Part shown: positions 8,912 to 18,006 of the stretch, one piece after another
Layout of the letters: every line of letters starts with the position of its first letter
Position numbering within the stretch: the stretch's first letter is position 1
From: Terriglobia bacterium
GTDB taxonomy: Bacteria > Acidobacteriota > Terriglobia > Terriglobales > Acidobacteriaceae
DNA length: 64,000 nucleotides
Direction: 5' to 3'
NCBI GenBank assembly: GCA_020073185.1
Contig: JAIQFT010000017.1
Span: forward strand, 1-64,000
Notes under the pieces: model-generated
Databases searched by the model: none
What the model was told of the DNA's origin: nothing
Seen by the model: only the letters and a program-made list of their open reading frames with translations
Program-made: the position numbers and the translations under genes

Positions 8912-9775
8912 TCAGCCGGTCTTTCGCGCTCGCTTTGGTTTCGCGGCGGGCTCGGCTTCGGGCATCGCCTCCGCGGGTTGCTCCGCACTGACAACCGAGC
9001 GCACTGGTTTCTTGCCCAAGGCAAGGCTCGCCTTCAGCGCTTCCATGATGTCGATCACCGGAGCAAGTTGCTGGGTCGCGGGCGCCTCGACCACCTGCCG
9101 GCCCTGTACCTTGGCTTGGATCATCGCCATCAGGTTTTCGCGGTACGAGTCTTTATACTTGATCGGCTCGAACTCGGCGGCCAGCGAGTTGATCAGAGTC
9201 ATCGCCAGCTCCAGTTCCTTGTCCTTGACCAGTGAGCTGTCGGTGCGAAACTCCTCCATCTTGCGCACTTCATCCTCGTAGTACATGGTGTGCAGCAGGA
9301 TGCCGCGCTGGCCGGGACGCAGAATGACAATGTGCTCGCGGTTATGCATCGCGATCTTGGCGATGCCCACGTAGCCCGCGCGCTTCAGTGCCTCGAACAG
9401 CAGCGCATACGGCTTTTCGCCGGCATCGTCGGGCGCCATGTAATACGAGCTCTCGTAGTACACGGGATCAACCTGGTCGGACTTGACGAACTCCAGGATC
9501 TCCATCGTCCTGGACGAGGGCGGAGCCGCCTTCTTGATGTCATCCTCGCCGATGACGACGTACTTGTCCTTTTCGTATTCGTAGCCCTTCACCAGTTCGT
9601 TGCGGGCCACGGGCTTGTCCTCGGCCTGACAGAAAAGGACCTGCTTAACGCGGGAGTGATCAGTCGCGTGCAACTGGTTGAAGCTGACGGTTTCGCTGCG
9701 TGCCGCGCTAAAGAGTTTTACCGGTAGGGACACCAATCCAAACGTGAGGTGCCCCTTCCACACTGTGCTTGCCAT
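8912..9775 (-). CDS. ku: Ku protein, DNA end binding for non-homologous end joining
   Basis: Bacterial Ku forms a homodimer that threads onto DNA double-strand ends and recruits LigD. The 287-residue protein starts MASTVWKGHLTFGLVSLPVKLF, the classic Ku N-terminus, and keeps the core motif segments (KGYEYEKDKYVVIGEDDI, ILEFVKSDQVDPVYYE, LLHTMYYEDEV). The C-terminus from about residue 255 is a lysine/alanine/proline-rich tail, as in other bacterial Ku proteins where it affects DNA binding. It is divergent from ligD with 76 bases between the start codons, so the pair probably shares a control region. Confidence 0.97.
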   Translation of the reverse strand: MASTVWKGHLTFGLVSLPVKLFSAARSETVSFNQLHATDHSRVKQVLFCQAEDKPVARNELVKGYEYEKDKYVVIGEDDIKKAAPPSSRTMEILEFVKSDQVDPVYYESSYYMAPDDAGEKPYALLFEALKRAGYVGIAKIAMHNREHIVILRPGQRGILLHTMYYEDEVRKMEEFRTDSSLVKDKELELAMTLINSLAAEFEPIKYKDSYRENLMAMIQAKVQGRQVVEAPATQQLAPVIDIMEALKASLALGKKPVRSVVSAEQPAEAMPEAEPAAKPKRARKTG

Positions 9776-9851
9776 CCTACACCTCGCCAGAGCGTCGGGG
9801 GAGAAAGGGATAATAGAAGTATCATAGAATCAGCATATTGCCAAGCGCACC

Positions 9852-12323
9852 ATGCCCCTGGACGATTATTCCCGCAAGCGCGATTTTGCCCGCACCCCGG
9901 AGCCTAAGGCGGATGCCACACTTTCGGCGGCCCAGCGATTTGTCGTGCAGAGACACGCCGCCAGGCGTCTGCACTACGATCTTCGTCTGGAAATCGGCGG
10001 CGCGCTGAAGTCGTGGGCCGTTCCCAAGGGGCCCACCCTCGATCCGAAACAGAAGCGCCTGGCGGTTCATGTTGAGGATCACCCGCTGGAATACGGCGAC
10101 TTCGAAGGAACCATCCCGGCGGGTAATTACGGCGCCGGAGTAGTGACCGTGTGGGACTCCGGCACCTTCGAAACGCTGGGCGAACCCGCGGCCGAGCAAC
10201 AGCTTGAACGCGGCGACTTCAAGTTTCAACTGCACGGCAGCAAGCTCATGGGCAACTTTGCCCTGGTCAGGATCAAGAGCAGCAAGAAAGACGAGTGGCT
10301 GCTGCTGAAGAAGCCCGATTTCGCCGCCCAGGACGGGTGGAATGCGGAGGACCACCTGGAGCCGGTGCGCAGCCGAGGCGTGGATTTGTCGCTAGTTTCG
10401 GGGGCCAAGCTGGCTGCCATGCCGGAGCGGGTTGAGCCCATGCTGGCCACGCTGGCCGGCGCCGTACCCGAGGGCGGTGAGTGGGTGTACGAGATTAAGT
10501 GGGATGGATTCCGCGGGCTGTGCTTTGTGACCGGCGGCAAGCTTCGCCTCCTGTCGCGAAACGGTCATCTGCTGAACCGCCAGTTCCCGGAGTTGCAGCA
10601 CCTGCCGGAATTGATCACGGCCGATTCCGCCATCATCGACGGCGAGATCGTCGCCTTCGATGCCGGCGGCCGGCCCAGCTTCAGCCTGATGCAGCAACGC
10701 ACCGGCTTCGTCGCCGCGGAAAGCCGCAGTCGCGCGCCCGTCTCGCTGGTCGCCTTCGACCTGCTGTACCTGAACGGATACGACCTGCGCGATGTCGCCT
10801 TGAGCGAACGGCTCAAATTACTTCGCAGCGTGCTCCATACCGGAACGCACCTGCGGCTCTCGGAGTCCTTTTCCGGCACGGGCCAACGAGTGTTGCAGGC
10901 GGCGCGTGATCACGGCCTCGAAGGTGTGGTGGCGAAAAGACTCGACAGCAAGTACGAATCCGGCCGCAGCCGCTCCTGGGTCAAGGTAAAGTTTGCCACG
11001 CAACAGGAGTTTGTGATTTGTGGCTTCACCAGCGGCAGGCGGAAGCCTTTTTCCTCGCTCGTGCTGGGTTACTACGACAACGGCACGCTGACCTGGGCGG
11101 GAAATGTGGGGACCGGCTTCACCGACAAGTTGCTCGCCGAAATCTACTCACAACTGGAGAAGCTGGCGAGCAAGCGACGCGCCTTCCCGGCAGATGAAGA
11201 TATCCCCGATGTGACCTGGGTCGTTCCCCGGCTGGTCTGCTCGGTGCGATACAGCGGCTGGGGCTCCGACAATCATCTGCGCGCTCCGGTTTTCGTCGGC
11301 ATGCGTCCCGACCTGGATGCGAAAGATAGCGTACGCGAGTCGGCTGCCTTATCCCCTGCTGCGCCCGCGGACGACGCCAAGCTGTTGCCGCCAGGCAAGG
11401 CGGAAGTCACCCTCGAGGTGGGCGGACGACAGTTGAAGTTCACTAACCTGAACAAGGTGTTCTATCCCGCCGACGCCTACACCAAGCGTGACGTAGTCAA
11501 CTACTACCATGACGTCGCGGCGCTGCTGGTCCCCCATCTGGCTGGCCGGCCGCTCTCCCTCAAGCGCTATCCCAATGGCATCGACAGCGAGTATTTTTTC
11601 CAGAAGGATGCGCCGGCGTCGTTCGCATCGTGGCTGAACACGGAGAAAATCGCCGCCGAGGACAATGCGCCTGCCAAGCGTTTTGTCATTTGCGACGATG
11701 AGCCGACCCTGCTGTATCTCGCCAACCTCGGTTGCATCGACCAGAACCCCTGGTTCAGCCGCGTCGGATCGCTGGACTGCCCGGACTTCATCGTGCTTGA
11801 TCTTGATCCCTATCACTGCGGCTTCGACCGCATCGTGGACGCGGCGCTTCTGGTTCGCCGCAAGTTGGCGGATTTGGAACTGGAAGGCTATCCCAAGACC
11901 ACCGGCGGCGATGGCATGCACGTGTATGTGCCGATCGCGGCTGACTACACCTACGAGCAAGTGCGTACCTTCGCCGAAATCATTGCCCGGCTGGTGATCG
12001 CGGAGCGTCCGGGACTGTTCACCACCCCGCGCACCTTGACACAGCGCGAAAAGGGGAAAGTTTATTTCGACTACCTGCAGATTTCCTGGGGCAAGACCAT
12101 CTCCGCCCCGTACGTACTGCGCGCACACCCCAAAGCGCCCGTGGCGACTCCGCTGCGCTGGAGCGAAGTGCGGCCGGGATTGTCGCCGCTCGACTTCACG
12201 CTCGCCAACGTCCGCGCCAGATTCCGGGACTTGGGCGATATCTTTGCCCCGGTGCTGACCAATTCGCAACGCCTGGAGACGGCAATGCAACGGCTGGAAA
12301 AACTCTTCCACGCGCCGAAGTAG
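9852..12323 (+). CDS. ligD: ATP-dependent DNA ligase D (PE-ligase-polymerase)
   Basis: LigD trims, fills and seals double-strand breaks held by Ku. The 823-residue protein has three domains in the Pseudomonas order. Residues about 25-150 are the 3'-phosphoesterase (ARRLHYDLRLE, with the active-site His and Asp). Residues about 190-500 are the ligase domain, with the adenylated lysine in EIKWDGFRG (K216) and the OB-fold segment. Residues about 520-815 are the primase-polymerase domain, with LDCPDFIVLDLDP supplying the metal-binding aspartates and LSLKRYPNGID for nucleotide contacts. All key residues are present, so the Ku/LigD pathway appears intact. The ATG at 9852 leads straight into the family N-terminus. 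Confidence 0.97.
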   Translation: MPLDDYSRKRDFARTPEPKADATLSAAQRFVVQRHAARRLHYDLRLEIGGALKSWAVPKGPTLDPKQKRLAVHVEDHPLEYGDFEGTIPAGNYGAGVVTVWDSGTFETLGEPAAEQQLERGDFKFQLHGSKLMGNFALVRIKSSKKDEWLLLKKPDFAAQDGWNAEDHLEPVRSRGVDLSLVSGAKLAAMPERVEPMLATLAGAVPEGGEWVYEIKWDGFRGLCFVTGGKLRLLSRNGHLLNRQFPELQHLPELITADSAIIDGEIVAFDAGGRPSFSLMQQRTGFVAAESRSRAPVSLVAFDLLYLNGYDLRDVALSERLKLLRSVLHTGTHLRLSESFSGTGQRVLQAARDHGLEGVVAKRLDSKYESGRSRSWVKVKFATQQEFVICGFTSGRRKPFSSLVLGYYDNGTLTWAGNVGTGFTDKLLAEIYSQLEKLASKRRAFPADEDIPDVTWVVPRLVCSVRYSGWGSDNHLRAPVFVGMRPDLDAKDSVRESAALSPAAPADDAKLLPPGKAEVTLEVGGRQLKFTNLNKVFYPADAYTKRDVVNYYHDVAALLVPHLAGRPLSLKRYPNGIDSEYFFQKDAPASFASWLNTEKIAAEDNAPAKRFVICDDEPTLLYLANLGCIDQNPWFSRVGSLDCPDFIVLDLDPYHCGFDRIVDAALLVRRKLADLELEGYPKTTGGDGMHVYVPIAADYTYEQVRTFAEIIARLVIAERPGLFTTPRTLTQREKGKVYFDYLQISWGKTISAPYVLRAHPKAPVATPLRWSEVRPGLSPLDFTLANVRARFRDLGDIFAPVLTNSQRLETAMQRLEKLFHAPK

Positions 12324-12486
12324 GTTTGCGCGTAACCCGGTTCGCGTCCTCGAATCAACATAGCGACACTCCGTCCGCGCGCCGCGTTGGGGGTGCTTAC
12401 CTTGGTACATGTACTTTTGGTGCTGGACGGTGCCGCCCATCCGTGCCCAACATGAACGAAAGTCTTGCGTTCATTGAGGTGTTTGC

Positions 12487-13134
12487 TTGCCTGTGGAATG
12501 GATCAAAGTCATTTCGTCTTTACTTCTCTTTCTCGTGCCTGCAACCACCATGGCCACGGATGTAGTCGGCATGATTCATGTTTCCGGAAATGATGCCACG
12601 ATTGATGGCCATTCCTGCCGCGCCGTTGACGTGGGATACGATGGCGACCGGCTCGCCACCGGTGGCAACTCGAAAGCTGTCGTCACCGGCCGCGGCACAG
12701 TCGTTTCGCTGGCGTCGAACACCAGCGTGAAGCTCGGCGCCAAGGCGCTGGAGCTGATCGAAGGTTCGGTGGTCGTAAGCTCCGAATCCGGTGCCTCCAC
12801 CAAAGTCGACAATCTCACCATCTCGACGCCTCCCGGCGTGCGCGCCAGGTTCCTGGCCAAGCGAGGGAACGATGAATTGCAACTCCTCGCTCTGGAAGGC
12901 AAGGTTGATGTCAGCGATGGGCAGCAAACACAGCCCGTGCCCGCGGTCAGAGGTCTGAGAGTCAAGCTTCCGAAAGACAAAGACTCGGAGAACTCACCCA
13001 GGGGCGCGGCCAGGTGGAGTTGGTTGCACAATGACGATATCGGCATTCTGATCGTGGTCGCTGGCGCTGTCGCGGCCGGCGTAGCTGTGGGTCTCATCAA
13101 CTCCGAAAACGCCACGCCCGTGAGCGCACACTAG
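12487..13134 (+). CDS. FecR-like exported protein with C-terminal membrane segment
   Basis: This 215-residue protein has a signal peptide (VISSLLLFLVPATTMA), a beta-rich central part and a C-terminal membrane segment (GILIVVAGAVAAGVAVGLI, about residues 182-200). The pattern DGDRLATGGNSKAVVTGRGTVVSLASN resembles FecR-type domains, where a parameter of the form 'threshold set, then value at glycine-rich turns' recurs, but the similarity is loose. The likely start is TTG at 12487, with GAGGTG at 12475-12480; GTG at 12493 is an alternative. A 7-bp inverted repeat (ATGAACG 12452-12458, CGTTCAT 12468-12474) lies just upstream of that site. The function is unknown; it stands alone. Confidence 0.7.
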   Translation: MPVEWIKVISSLLLFLVPATTMATDVVGMIHVSGNDATIDGHSCRAVDVGYDGDRLATGGNSKAVVTGRGTVVSLASNTSVKLGAKALELIEGSVVVSSESGASTKVDNLTISTPPGVRARFLAKRGNDELQLLALEGKVDVSDGQQTQPVPAVRGLRVKLPKDKDSENSPRGAARWSWLHNDDIGILIVVAGAVAAGVAVGLINSENATPVSAH

Positions 13135-13293
13135 CGATTGCCGCCGCAATACCGGCCCGCCCCGCCCCTGCACAATAGAATGCCCTCGTGAAACCTATCT
13201 CCTGGCGAAAGCAACTGGTGTTCGTTGGTTTCGGGTACGCTGCTGTTTTGGCGTATGCGGCGGAACCCTGCGCGTCGCGCTTTGAGGCGGCGA

Positions 13294-13728
13294 TTACTTT
13301 GGCGACTTGCTCGCGCGCGCCTGTTTCGCGGCTGCCGCCGGCTCAATCGTCAGCTTTCGGCAATCGTCGTTCTTTGACGCCTTCCAGACATATCCGCCCA
13401 ACGTCGTGACGCTCTTCAGCGACACCTGTACTGGCCGCGGCGTGCCATCGGGGTAGGGATATCTCACCGTGTACTCGGTTCCCGGATAGAACAGGGCATT
13501 GTCCTCGCGGCAGACGAGTTGTCGTCGCGTTTCGCCGAGCCGAACCCGCATGACGTTGCAATTGAATTCCAGCCGCCGGATCGGAAGTTTGCCGGCGTTG
13601 CGGAACCTGAGGCTGATGCCGTCCGGCTCAGTTGCGCCGCTGACCAAGGTCACCGGGCAGGTGCCGGCAGCTTTCGCCAGCGACGTCATAGACATTGCCA
13701 GGATCGCGATTTGCATCGCTTTCACCAT
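13294..13728 (-). CDS. Secreted protein of unknown function
   Basis: The 144-residue protein opens MVKAMQIAILAMSMTSLAKA, a probable signal peptide, and continues as a beta-rich domain (ISLRFRNAGKLPIRRLEFNC, then YPGTEYTVRYPYPDGTPRP) with four cysteines in the mature part that could form disulfides. The C-terminus is alanine/lysine rich. I recognise no family. It follows the NfeD-like gene on the same strand after 13 bases and could be the last gene of that operon. Confidence 0.6.
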   Translation of the reverse strand: MVKAMQIAILAMSMTSLAKAAGTCPVTLVSGATEPDGISLRFRNAGKLPIRRLEFNCNVMRVRLGETRRQLVCREDNALFYPGTEYTVRYPYPDGTPRPVQVSLKSVTTLGGYVWKASKNDDCRKLTIEPAAAAKQARASKSPK

Positions 13729-13741
13729 CTATGACATCACT

Positions 13742-15130
13742 CTAGGTATGCGCCGGCTGATTCGGCGCGCGCTGGTCTGGGCTGCTGACGGTCACCGGTT
13801 CCACTTCGAGATGCAGGTCTGCCACGGCGCGGACGCGCACTTGCTCGCCGGCGTCAGCCGGAACGGAAGAGATCGCGTTCCATAGTTCGCCATGGACGAA
13901 GACTTTGCCCTGCGGCACGAGCGGGGTGCGGGCGATGGCGATTTCTCCGACCAGGCCTTGCGCCCCGGTCGTGATCTTGCCGCGCCGCGCCTTGAGCGCG
14001 ATGCCCATCAGGAACGTGCTGATCACGCCGAGCGGAATGGCGACCGCCAGCGCGGTCCAGAGCCGTACTCGCATCTCCGGGATGGGTGCGTCCACCAGCA
14101 GCAGCGCGCCCAACACCAGCGATGCGATGCCGGCGATGGTGAGAATGCCGTGCGAAACGAATTTCGCCTCCAGCGCAAAAAAGACGAACGCGACCAGGAT
14201 CAGTGCGAGCGCGGCGTAACGCACCGGCAGGATATTCAAGGCGAAGACGGCGAGCACGACAAAGAAAAACCCGACCACGCCGGGGACGATCGCGCCGGGA
14301 TGGTTGAACTCGACGTAGAGCGCCAGCAGCCCGATGGCGAGCAGCACGAACGCCATGTTGGGATCCATCAGGAAAGCCAAAATCTTCTGCTTCAGCGTCA
14401 TGTCGAACTCGCGCACCGGCTTGCCCGCCAGATGCAGGGTCACGGTCTCGCCGTTGAAGCGCGTGATGGTGCGGCCGTCGAGTTGCTTGAGCAGGTCTTC
14501 GTCGTTTTGCGCGACCACGTCAATCAGCTTGTCTTTTAGCGCTTCCTGGTCGGTGAACGATTTGGATTGCCGTACGGCGCTTTCCGCCACCTCCACGTTG
14601 CGTCCGCGCTTGGCGGCTACCGCGCGCATGAGAGCGGCGGAATCGTTCTCGATTTTCTCCGACATGATCTTGTCTGGCTGCCCGCCGCCGAGGGTCACCG
14701 GATGCGCCGCGCCGGTATTGGTGCCCGGCGCCATGGCCGCGATGTCGGCGGACTCCAGGATGAAGAATCCGGCCGAGGCGGCGCGGGCCCCGCTGGGCGC
14801 CACGTAGATGATGACCGGAACCGGCGAGGCCACGATCTGCTGGATGATCTCGCGCGTGGATTCAGCCAGCCCGCCGGGCGTGGAGATCCGGATGAGGATG
14901 GCGTCGGCGTGCTGCGCTTTGGCCTCGACGATGCCGCGCGTGATGTACTCCAGGCTGATGGGGTGGATGGTGTCGTGGACGTCGAGGCGCAGGATCTCGG
15001 CGCACGCCGGAGTGGCTGCGGATACCAGAAGCAGAAGCGCGAGCAGGGAAGTGAAGAATGAAAAACGCCTGGTGCGGCGCTGCTGTGCCCAATCCAAACC
15101 ATCCTTCGTTCTGACTTCTTCATTCTTCAT
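13742..15130 (-). CDS. NfeD-like membrane serine protease (ClpP-class)
   Basis: This is a long-form NfeD protein of 462 residues. A signal peptide (about 22-44) is followed by a ClpP/crotonase-fold protease domain. It shows ILIRISTPGGL and YVAPSGARAASAGFFI, where the serine of ASAG is the expected nucleophile, with a conserved lysine further on. Residues about 250-380 hold five or so membrane segments, and the C-terminus (about 395-450) is the OB-fold NfeD domain (GLVGEIAIARTPLVPQGKV). Such proteases act with slipins in membrane quality control. Its start overlaps the stop of the upstream TPR gene (ATGA, 4 bases), so the two are translationally coupled. Confidence 0.9.
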   Translation of the reverse strand: MKNEEVRTKDGLDWAQQRRTRRFSFFTSLLALLLLVSAATPACAEILRLDVHDTIHPISLEYITRGIVEAKAQHADAILIRISTPGGLAESTREIIQQIVASPVPVIIYVAPSGARAASAGFFILESADIAAMAPGTNTGAAHPVTLGGGQPDKIMSEKIENDSAALMRAVAAKRGRNVEVAESAVRQSKSFTDQEALKDKLIDVVAQNDEDLLKQLDGRTITRFNGETVTLHLAGKPVREFDMTLKQKILAFLMDPNMAFVLLAIGLLALYVEFNHPGAIVPGVVGFFFVVLAVFALNILPVRYAALALILVAFVFFALEAKFVSHGILTIAGIASLVLGALLLVDAPIPEMRVRLWTALAVAIPLGVISTFLMGIALKARRGKITTGAQGLVGEIAIARTPLVPQGKVFVHGELWNAISSVPADAGEQVRVRAVADLHLEVEPVTVSSPDQRAPNQPAHT

Positions 15131-16737
15131 TTCTGGATCTTCTCAGCGATGGTTCGCTTCAGTGCCAGCGCCGCGGAGTTTTCGGGTTCCAGGGCGAGGA
15201 CGCGGTCAACGTTTTCTTCGGCTGCCTGTGGCTGGTTGGATTTCAGGTCAAGGCGCGCCAGCACCAGCATAGCCTCGGTTGAGATCGGCTCCAGGCGCAG
15301 CGCGGCTTGGGCCTCGGCGCGCGCGCCGGCGTCGCTGATGTCCTCCAACGAGCGTGCCAGTCCGATGTGCGCGGCGGCGCTGGTCGGATCGAGCTGAATG
15401 GCTTCGCGGAAATCGCGCTCCGCCTCGGCGTTGAAGCCCTTGGCCAGAAACTCGCGCCCGCGCGTGACGTGAAACGCGGCGTGCGAGCGCGAGTCGGTCT
15501 TCGCCAGGCGCGCTTCGGCGGCGTTCTGGATTTCCAGCGCTAGCTGCTGGAAGGAAGTCTCGTCGTAGTTGCGCTTGATGCGCGCCATCGGGATCTTCGT
15601 GCGGCCACCCGAGTCAGAGACCCGAACCGCACCGTCGGTGGTCCGGGCCACGCTGCCGGCGGCGATGCTGTCGAGCAGCGTCTTGGCTTCGGAATCGGTC
15701 GGACGAAGCGAAAGCGTCTCGCGCAACTGGCGGGAAGCGCCGGCGAAATCGCCCGCACGATAGAGCGCGACCCCCAGGTTGAAGTGGTAGTCGGAATCGC
15801 TGCCATCGGCCTTGACCGCTTTCTGGAAGTAGTCAATCTCGGCCCGCTTGCCGCGCCGTCCGCTGACCGCGCCCAGGTTGTTGTAAACCTCGGTGAGCGG
15901 CAGCCGCGAGGCCACGAAGTCAAACGCCTCTTCCGACTTGGCGAAGTCGCCCAGGTAGTAGGCGGCCAAGCCCAGGTAGAAGTTGGCTTCGCGCGCCGCC
16001 GGATCGCTGCGCGGAACCCGTGCGAACCATGGCGCCGCCTGTTCGTAATCGCGCTCGTCGAAGTAGGTTCGCGCCAGTTGCAGCATGGCCATGGTGTAGT
16101 CGGGGCTGAGGCGGATAGCTTCGCGGAAATGTTTGATCTTGATCGGCCGCGAGGTCGCGATCACGCCACGAACATAATTTTCGAAAGCGTCGAGTCGGAT
16201 GGCGCCGGCGGCGGCCACGAATTGGTCGCGCGAGGGCGGCAGTTCGGGATTCACCAGCCGCAGCAGGTCCCAGGCGAGCGCGGTCTGGATGTCAATCAGC
16301 TTGACCAGCGTCCCTGATTCGACCTGCTCGGCGGACAGCCGCAGCGCCTTCATGTCGAGCAGTTGGGCACGCGCGGTGAACGTCTGGCCGTCGAAACTGT
16401 AGGCGCCGAGCACGACCAAGTCTGCGTCCATCTGCTCGGCGATGCGGTAGAGCGTGGCGCGTGAAAGATGAAGGTTGGCGGGAACGCCGGCGCGGTCGAA
16501 GGCGTAGCTGCGGTCTTCGCGCGACACGATGTAGAGCAGCGGCGATGCCAGACGCTTGCCCAGGATCTCGGGGAAGGATTCGCTGATCCACTCCAGCCCC
16601 GGCGCTTTCGAGGTGTTCTCGAAGGGAAGCACGACCAGGGTGCGGGCGGCAGGAATCGCCGGCCGCGTTTGCGCGGCTGCGCCGGTGCTCGGCAAGGAAA
16701 CCAGCAGCACGACAATGATGTGTCGAAGCAGCTTCAA
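15127..16737 (-). CDS. Exported TPR protein with FlgO-like N-terminal domain
   Basis: The 536-residue protein has a signal peptide (KLLRHIIVVLLVSLPSTGAAAQ). A domain at about residues 30-170 resembles FlgO/CsgG-like folds that predict the level of a protein with the phrase TLVVLPFENTSKAPGLEWI. Several tetratricopeptide repeats follow up to the end (for example YHFNLGVALYRAGDFAGASR and AHIGLARSLEDISDAGA). TTG at 16737 is chosen as start because GAGG lies five bases upstream and the signal peptide begins there; a start at 16842 would add 35 unlikely residues. The gene overlaps nfeD by 4 bases. It is probably periplasmic or outer-membrane associated; the partner is unknown. Confidence 0.8.
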   Translation of the reverse strand: MKLLRHIIVVLLVSLPSTGAAAQTRPAIPAARTLVVLPFENTSKAPGLEWISESFPEILGKRLASPLLYIVSREDRSYAFDRAGVPANLHLSRATLYRIAEQMDADLVVLGAYSFDGQTFTARAQLLDMKALRLSAEQVESGTLVKLIDIQTALAWDLLRLVNPELPPSRDQFVAAAGAIRLDAFENYVRGVIATSRPIKIKHFREAIRLSPDYTMAMLQLARTYFDERDYEQAAPWFARVPRSDPAAREANFYLGLAAYYLGDFAKSEEAFDFVASRLPLTEVYNNLGAVSGRRGKRAEIDYFQKAVKADGSDSDYHFNLGVALYRAGDFAGASRQLRETLSLRPTDSEAKTLLDSIAAGSVARTTDGAVRVSDSGGRTKIPMARIKRNYDETSFQQLALEIQNAAEARLAKTDSRSHAAFHVTRGREFLAKGFNAEAERDFREAIQLDPTSAAAHIGLARSLEDISDAGARAEAQAALRLEPISTEAMLVLARLDLKSNQPQAAEENVDRVLALEPENSAALALKRTIAEKIQK

Positions 16738-17133
16738 GATACCTCGATTATATCCGCTGCAGAGTGGGGAAAATGGACGAAGAGAGGGAGCAGAGCAGGT
16801 GGTTGGAAATTCTCGAATTCCGCATTGCTGCAGCAAACCCACCAGCCCCCCCTGGAGAAGTCTCCCTAGAGCAAATGTCGAGACGCGAACGCGGAGCTAA
16901 CAAGTCTTGCCCAGGCGGGATGCGATGCCTTCACGCTGGCGCGGATCGCGGGGCATAGCTCAATTGCCATCACGCAGCGGTAGATTCACCCTCAGGCCGA
17001 CGCGATTGAACGGGCCTTTGCCCCCGTTTGGAGCTGAGACAGTGTCCGCTTCGGAGAAACCGGATAAAACCCAGGTGGGCACAAAATTGGGCACAGCGAC
17101 GAAAAGCCTGAAACCGGCACCGCTGCAACTTGA
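16738..17133. other. Non-coding region downstream of tRNA-Leu
   Basis: About 400 bases without a convincing gene. Next to the 3' end of tRNA-Leu it contains GGGCACAAAATTGGGCACA (about 17077-17096), a direct repeat of GGGCACA. In plus-strand frame the area reads KTQVGTKLGTATKSL, which looks like the tail of some phage integrases. It may be the scar of an element once integrated at the tRNA, but this is a weak inference. The rest shows no structure I can name. Confidence 0.4.
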
Positions 17134-17218
17134 TGGTGCGAAAGGGGGGATTCGAACCCCCACGGGTTGCCCCGCCAGATCCTAAGTCTGGTGCGTCTGC
17201 CAATTCCGCCACTCTCGC
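17134..17218 (-). tRNA. tRNA-Leu (anticodon TAG)
   Basis: The 85-base gene reads on the minus strand from 17218. Acceptor GCGAGAG pairs with CTTTCGC, the anticodon arm CCAGA-CTTAGGA-TCTGG shows anticodon TAG, and a long variable arm (class II) precedes the T-arm GGGGG-TTCGAAT-CCCCC. CCA is encoded. It lies alone. Confidence 0.96.
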
Positions 17219-17440
17219 ACGCGGTAATGATAGCAACATTCCGGGCATCGGGCATCGCGGAAACGTGGCACCGCAAAGGCAAATTCACTGTTGATTCTGC
17301 AGATATCGCTGTGGACGGCCAAGAGGGGAGGCTCGTGGAGCAAGTGCGACGGTTCTCGCAGGCGAGAATTTCGTGGAAGCGCGCTGCTCGAGCCACGCTG
17401 AGGGTGCCACACTCACCCGTGCCCCCGTCGCGCCGGGAAG

Positions 17441-17716
17441 TTACTGGACGCGGCTGAGGCCCTCGTAAATCCACATGCCGGCGATAACAAGGATGAGCAG
17501 GCCGGAGGCGGCGCCAAGAATGCGAACCGGCAAATTCACCTTGTTGAGGCGAGCGATGACCTGCTGCTGCTCAATCTGCATGTGGGATTCGGATTCATTG
17601 AGGAAGAGCTGATCGTCCTCACGCATGGCCAGCGTGCTGCGGTAGATCAGCAGGATGACGAGAACTGCCGTGAGCACGCCCCACACGATCAGAAGATTAG
17701 TCAACGTCGATGACAT
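17441..17716 (-). CDS. Small membrane protein, two membrane segments
   Basis: The 91-residue protein has membrane segments at about residues 6-26 (LTNLLIVWGVLTAVLVILLIY) and 63-84 (VRILGAASGLLILVIAGMWIY). Between them is a charged helical segment (REDDQLFLNESESHMQIEQQ). No family is recognised. It is divergent from the Fe-S carrier gene. The fairly regular codon use and clear two-segment topology argue that it is real. Confidence 0.65.
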   Translation of the reverse strand: MSSTLTNLLIVWGVLTAVLVILLIYRSTLAMREDDQLFLNESESHMQIEQQQVIARLNKVNLPVRILGAASGLLILVIAGMWIYEGLSRVQ

Positions 17717-17937
17717 ACGTCACCCCGGTTGTTTGGTCGCCAGGTCCCGGCACGAGCCGGAGCCTTGCGGAAATTATATGCCTGAGGGCAAGTCGAAGCG
17801 GGGGATTTTTTTCAGGCCGCAGACTTCTGGCGCAAGGCCCACGGCGCAAGAACCGAGGACCCGTGGACCGGCGGAAAGTGCGACCCGGGGGTAGCGCGGG
17901 ACATCCAATCTGCTGGAATCAAACGAGCCAAGGGTTG

Positions 17938-17978
17938 GTCACACCAGGGTGTGACGAGACTCTGCGGAATGTTATAAT
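17938..17978 (+). promoter_or_regulatory. Promoter and operator of the A-type Fe-S carrier gene
   Basis: TGTGAC (17950-17955), a 17-base spacer and TATAAT (17973-17978) form a good sigma-70 type promoter 28 bases before the start codon. A perfect 8-bp inverted repeat, GTCACACC (17938-17945) and GGTGTGAC (17948-17955), covers the -35 box. Its core is TCACA-N6-TGTGA, also found upstream of icd and sdhC. Its position over the -35 box suggests repression. Confidence 0.75.
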
Positions 17979-18006
17979 CCGGCTCGAAAGGATCAGAGGA
18001 GACCAA

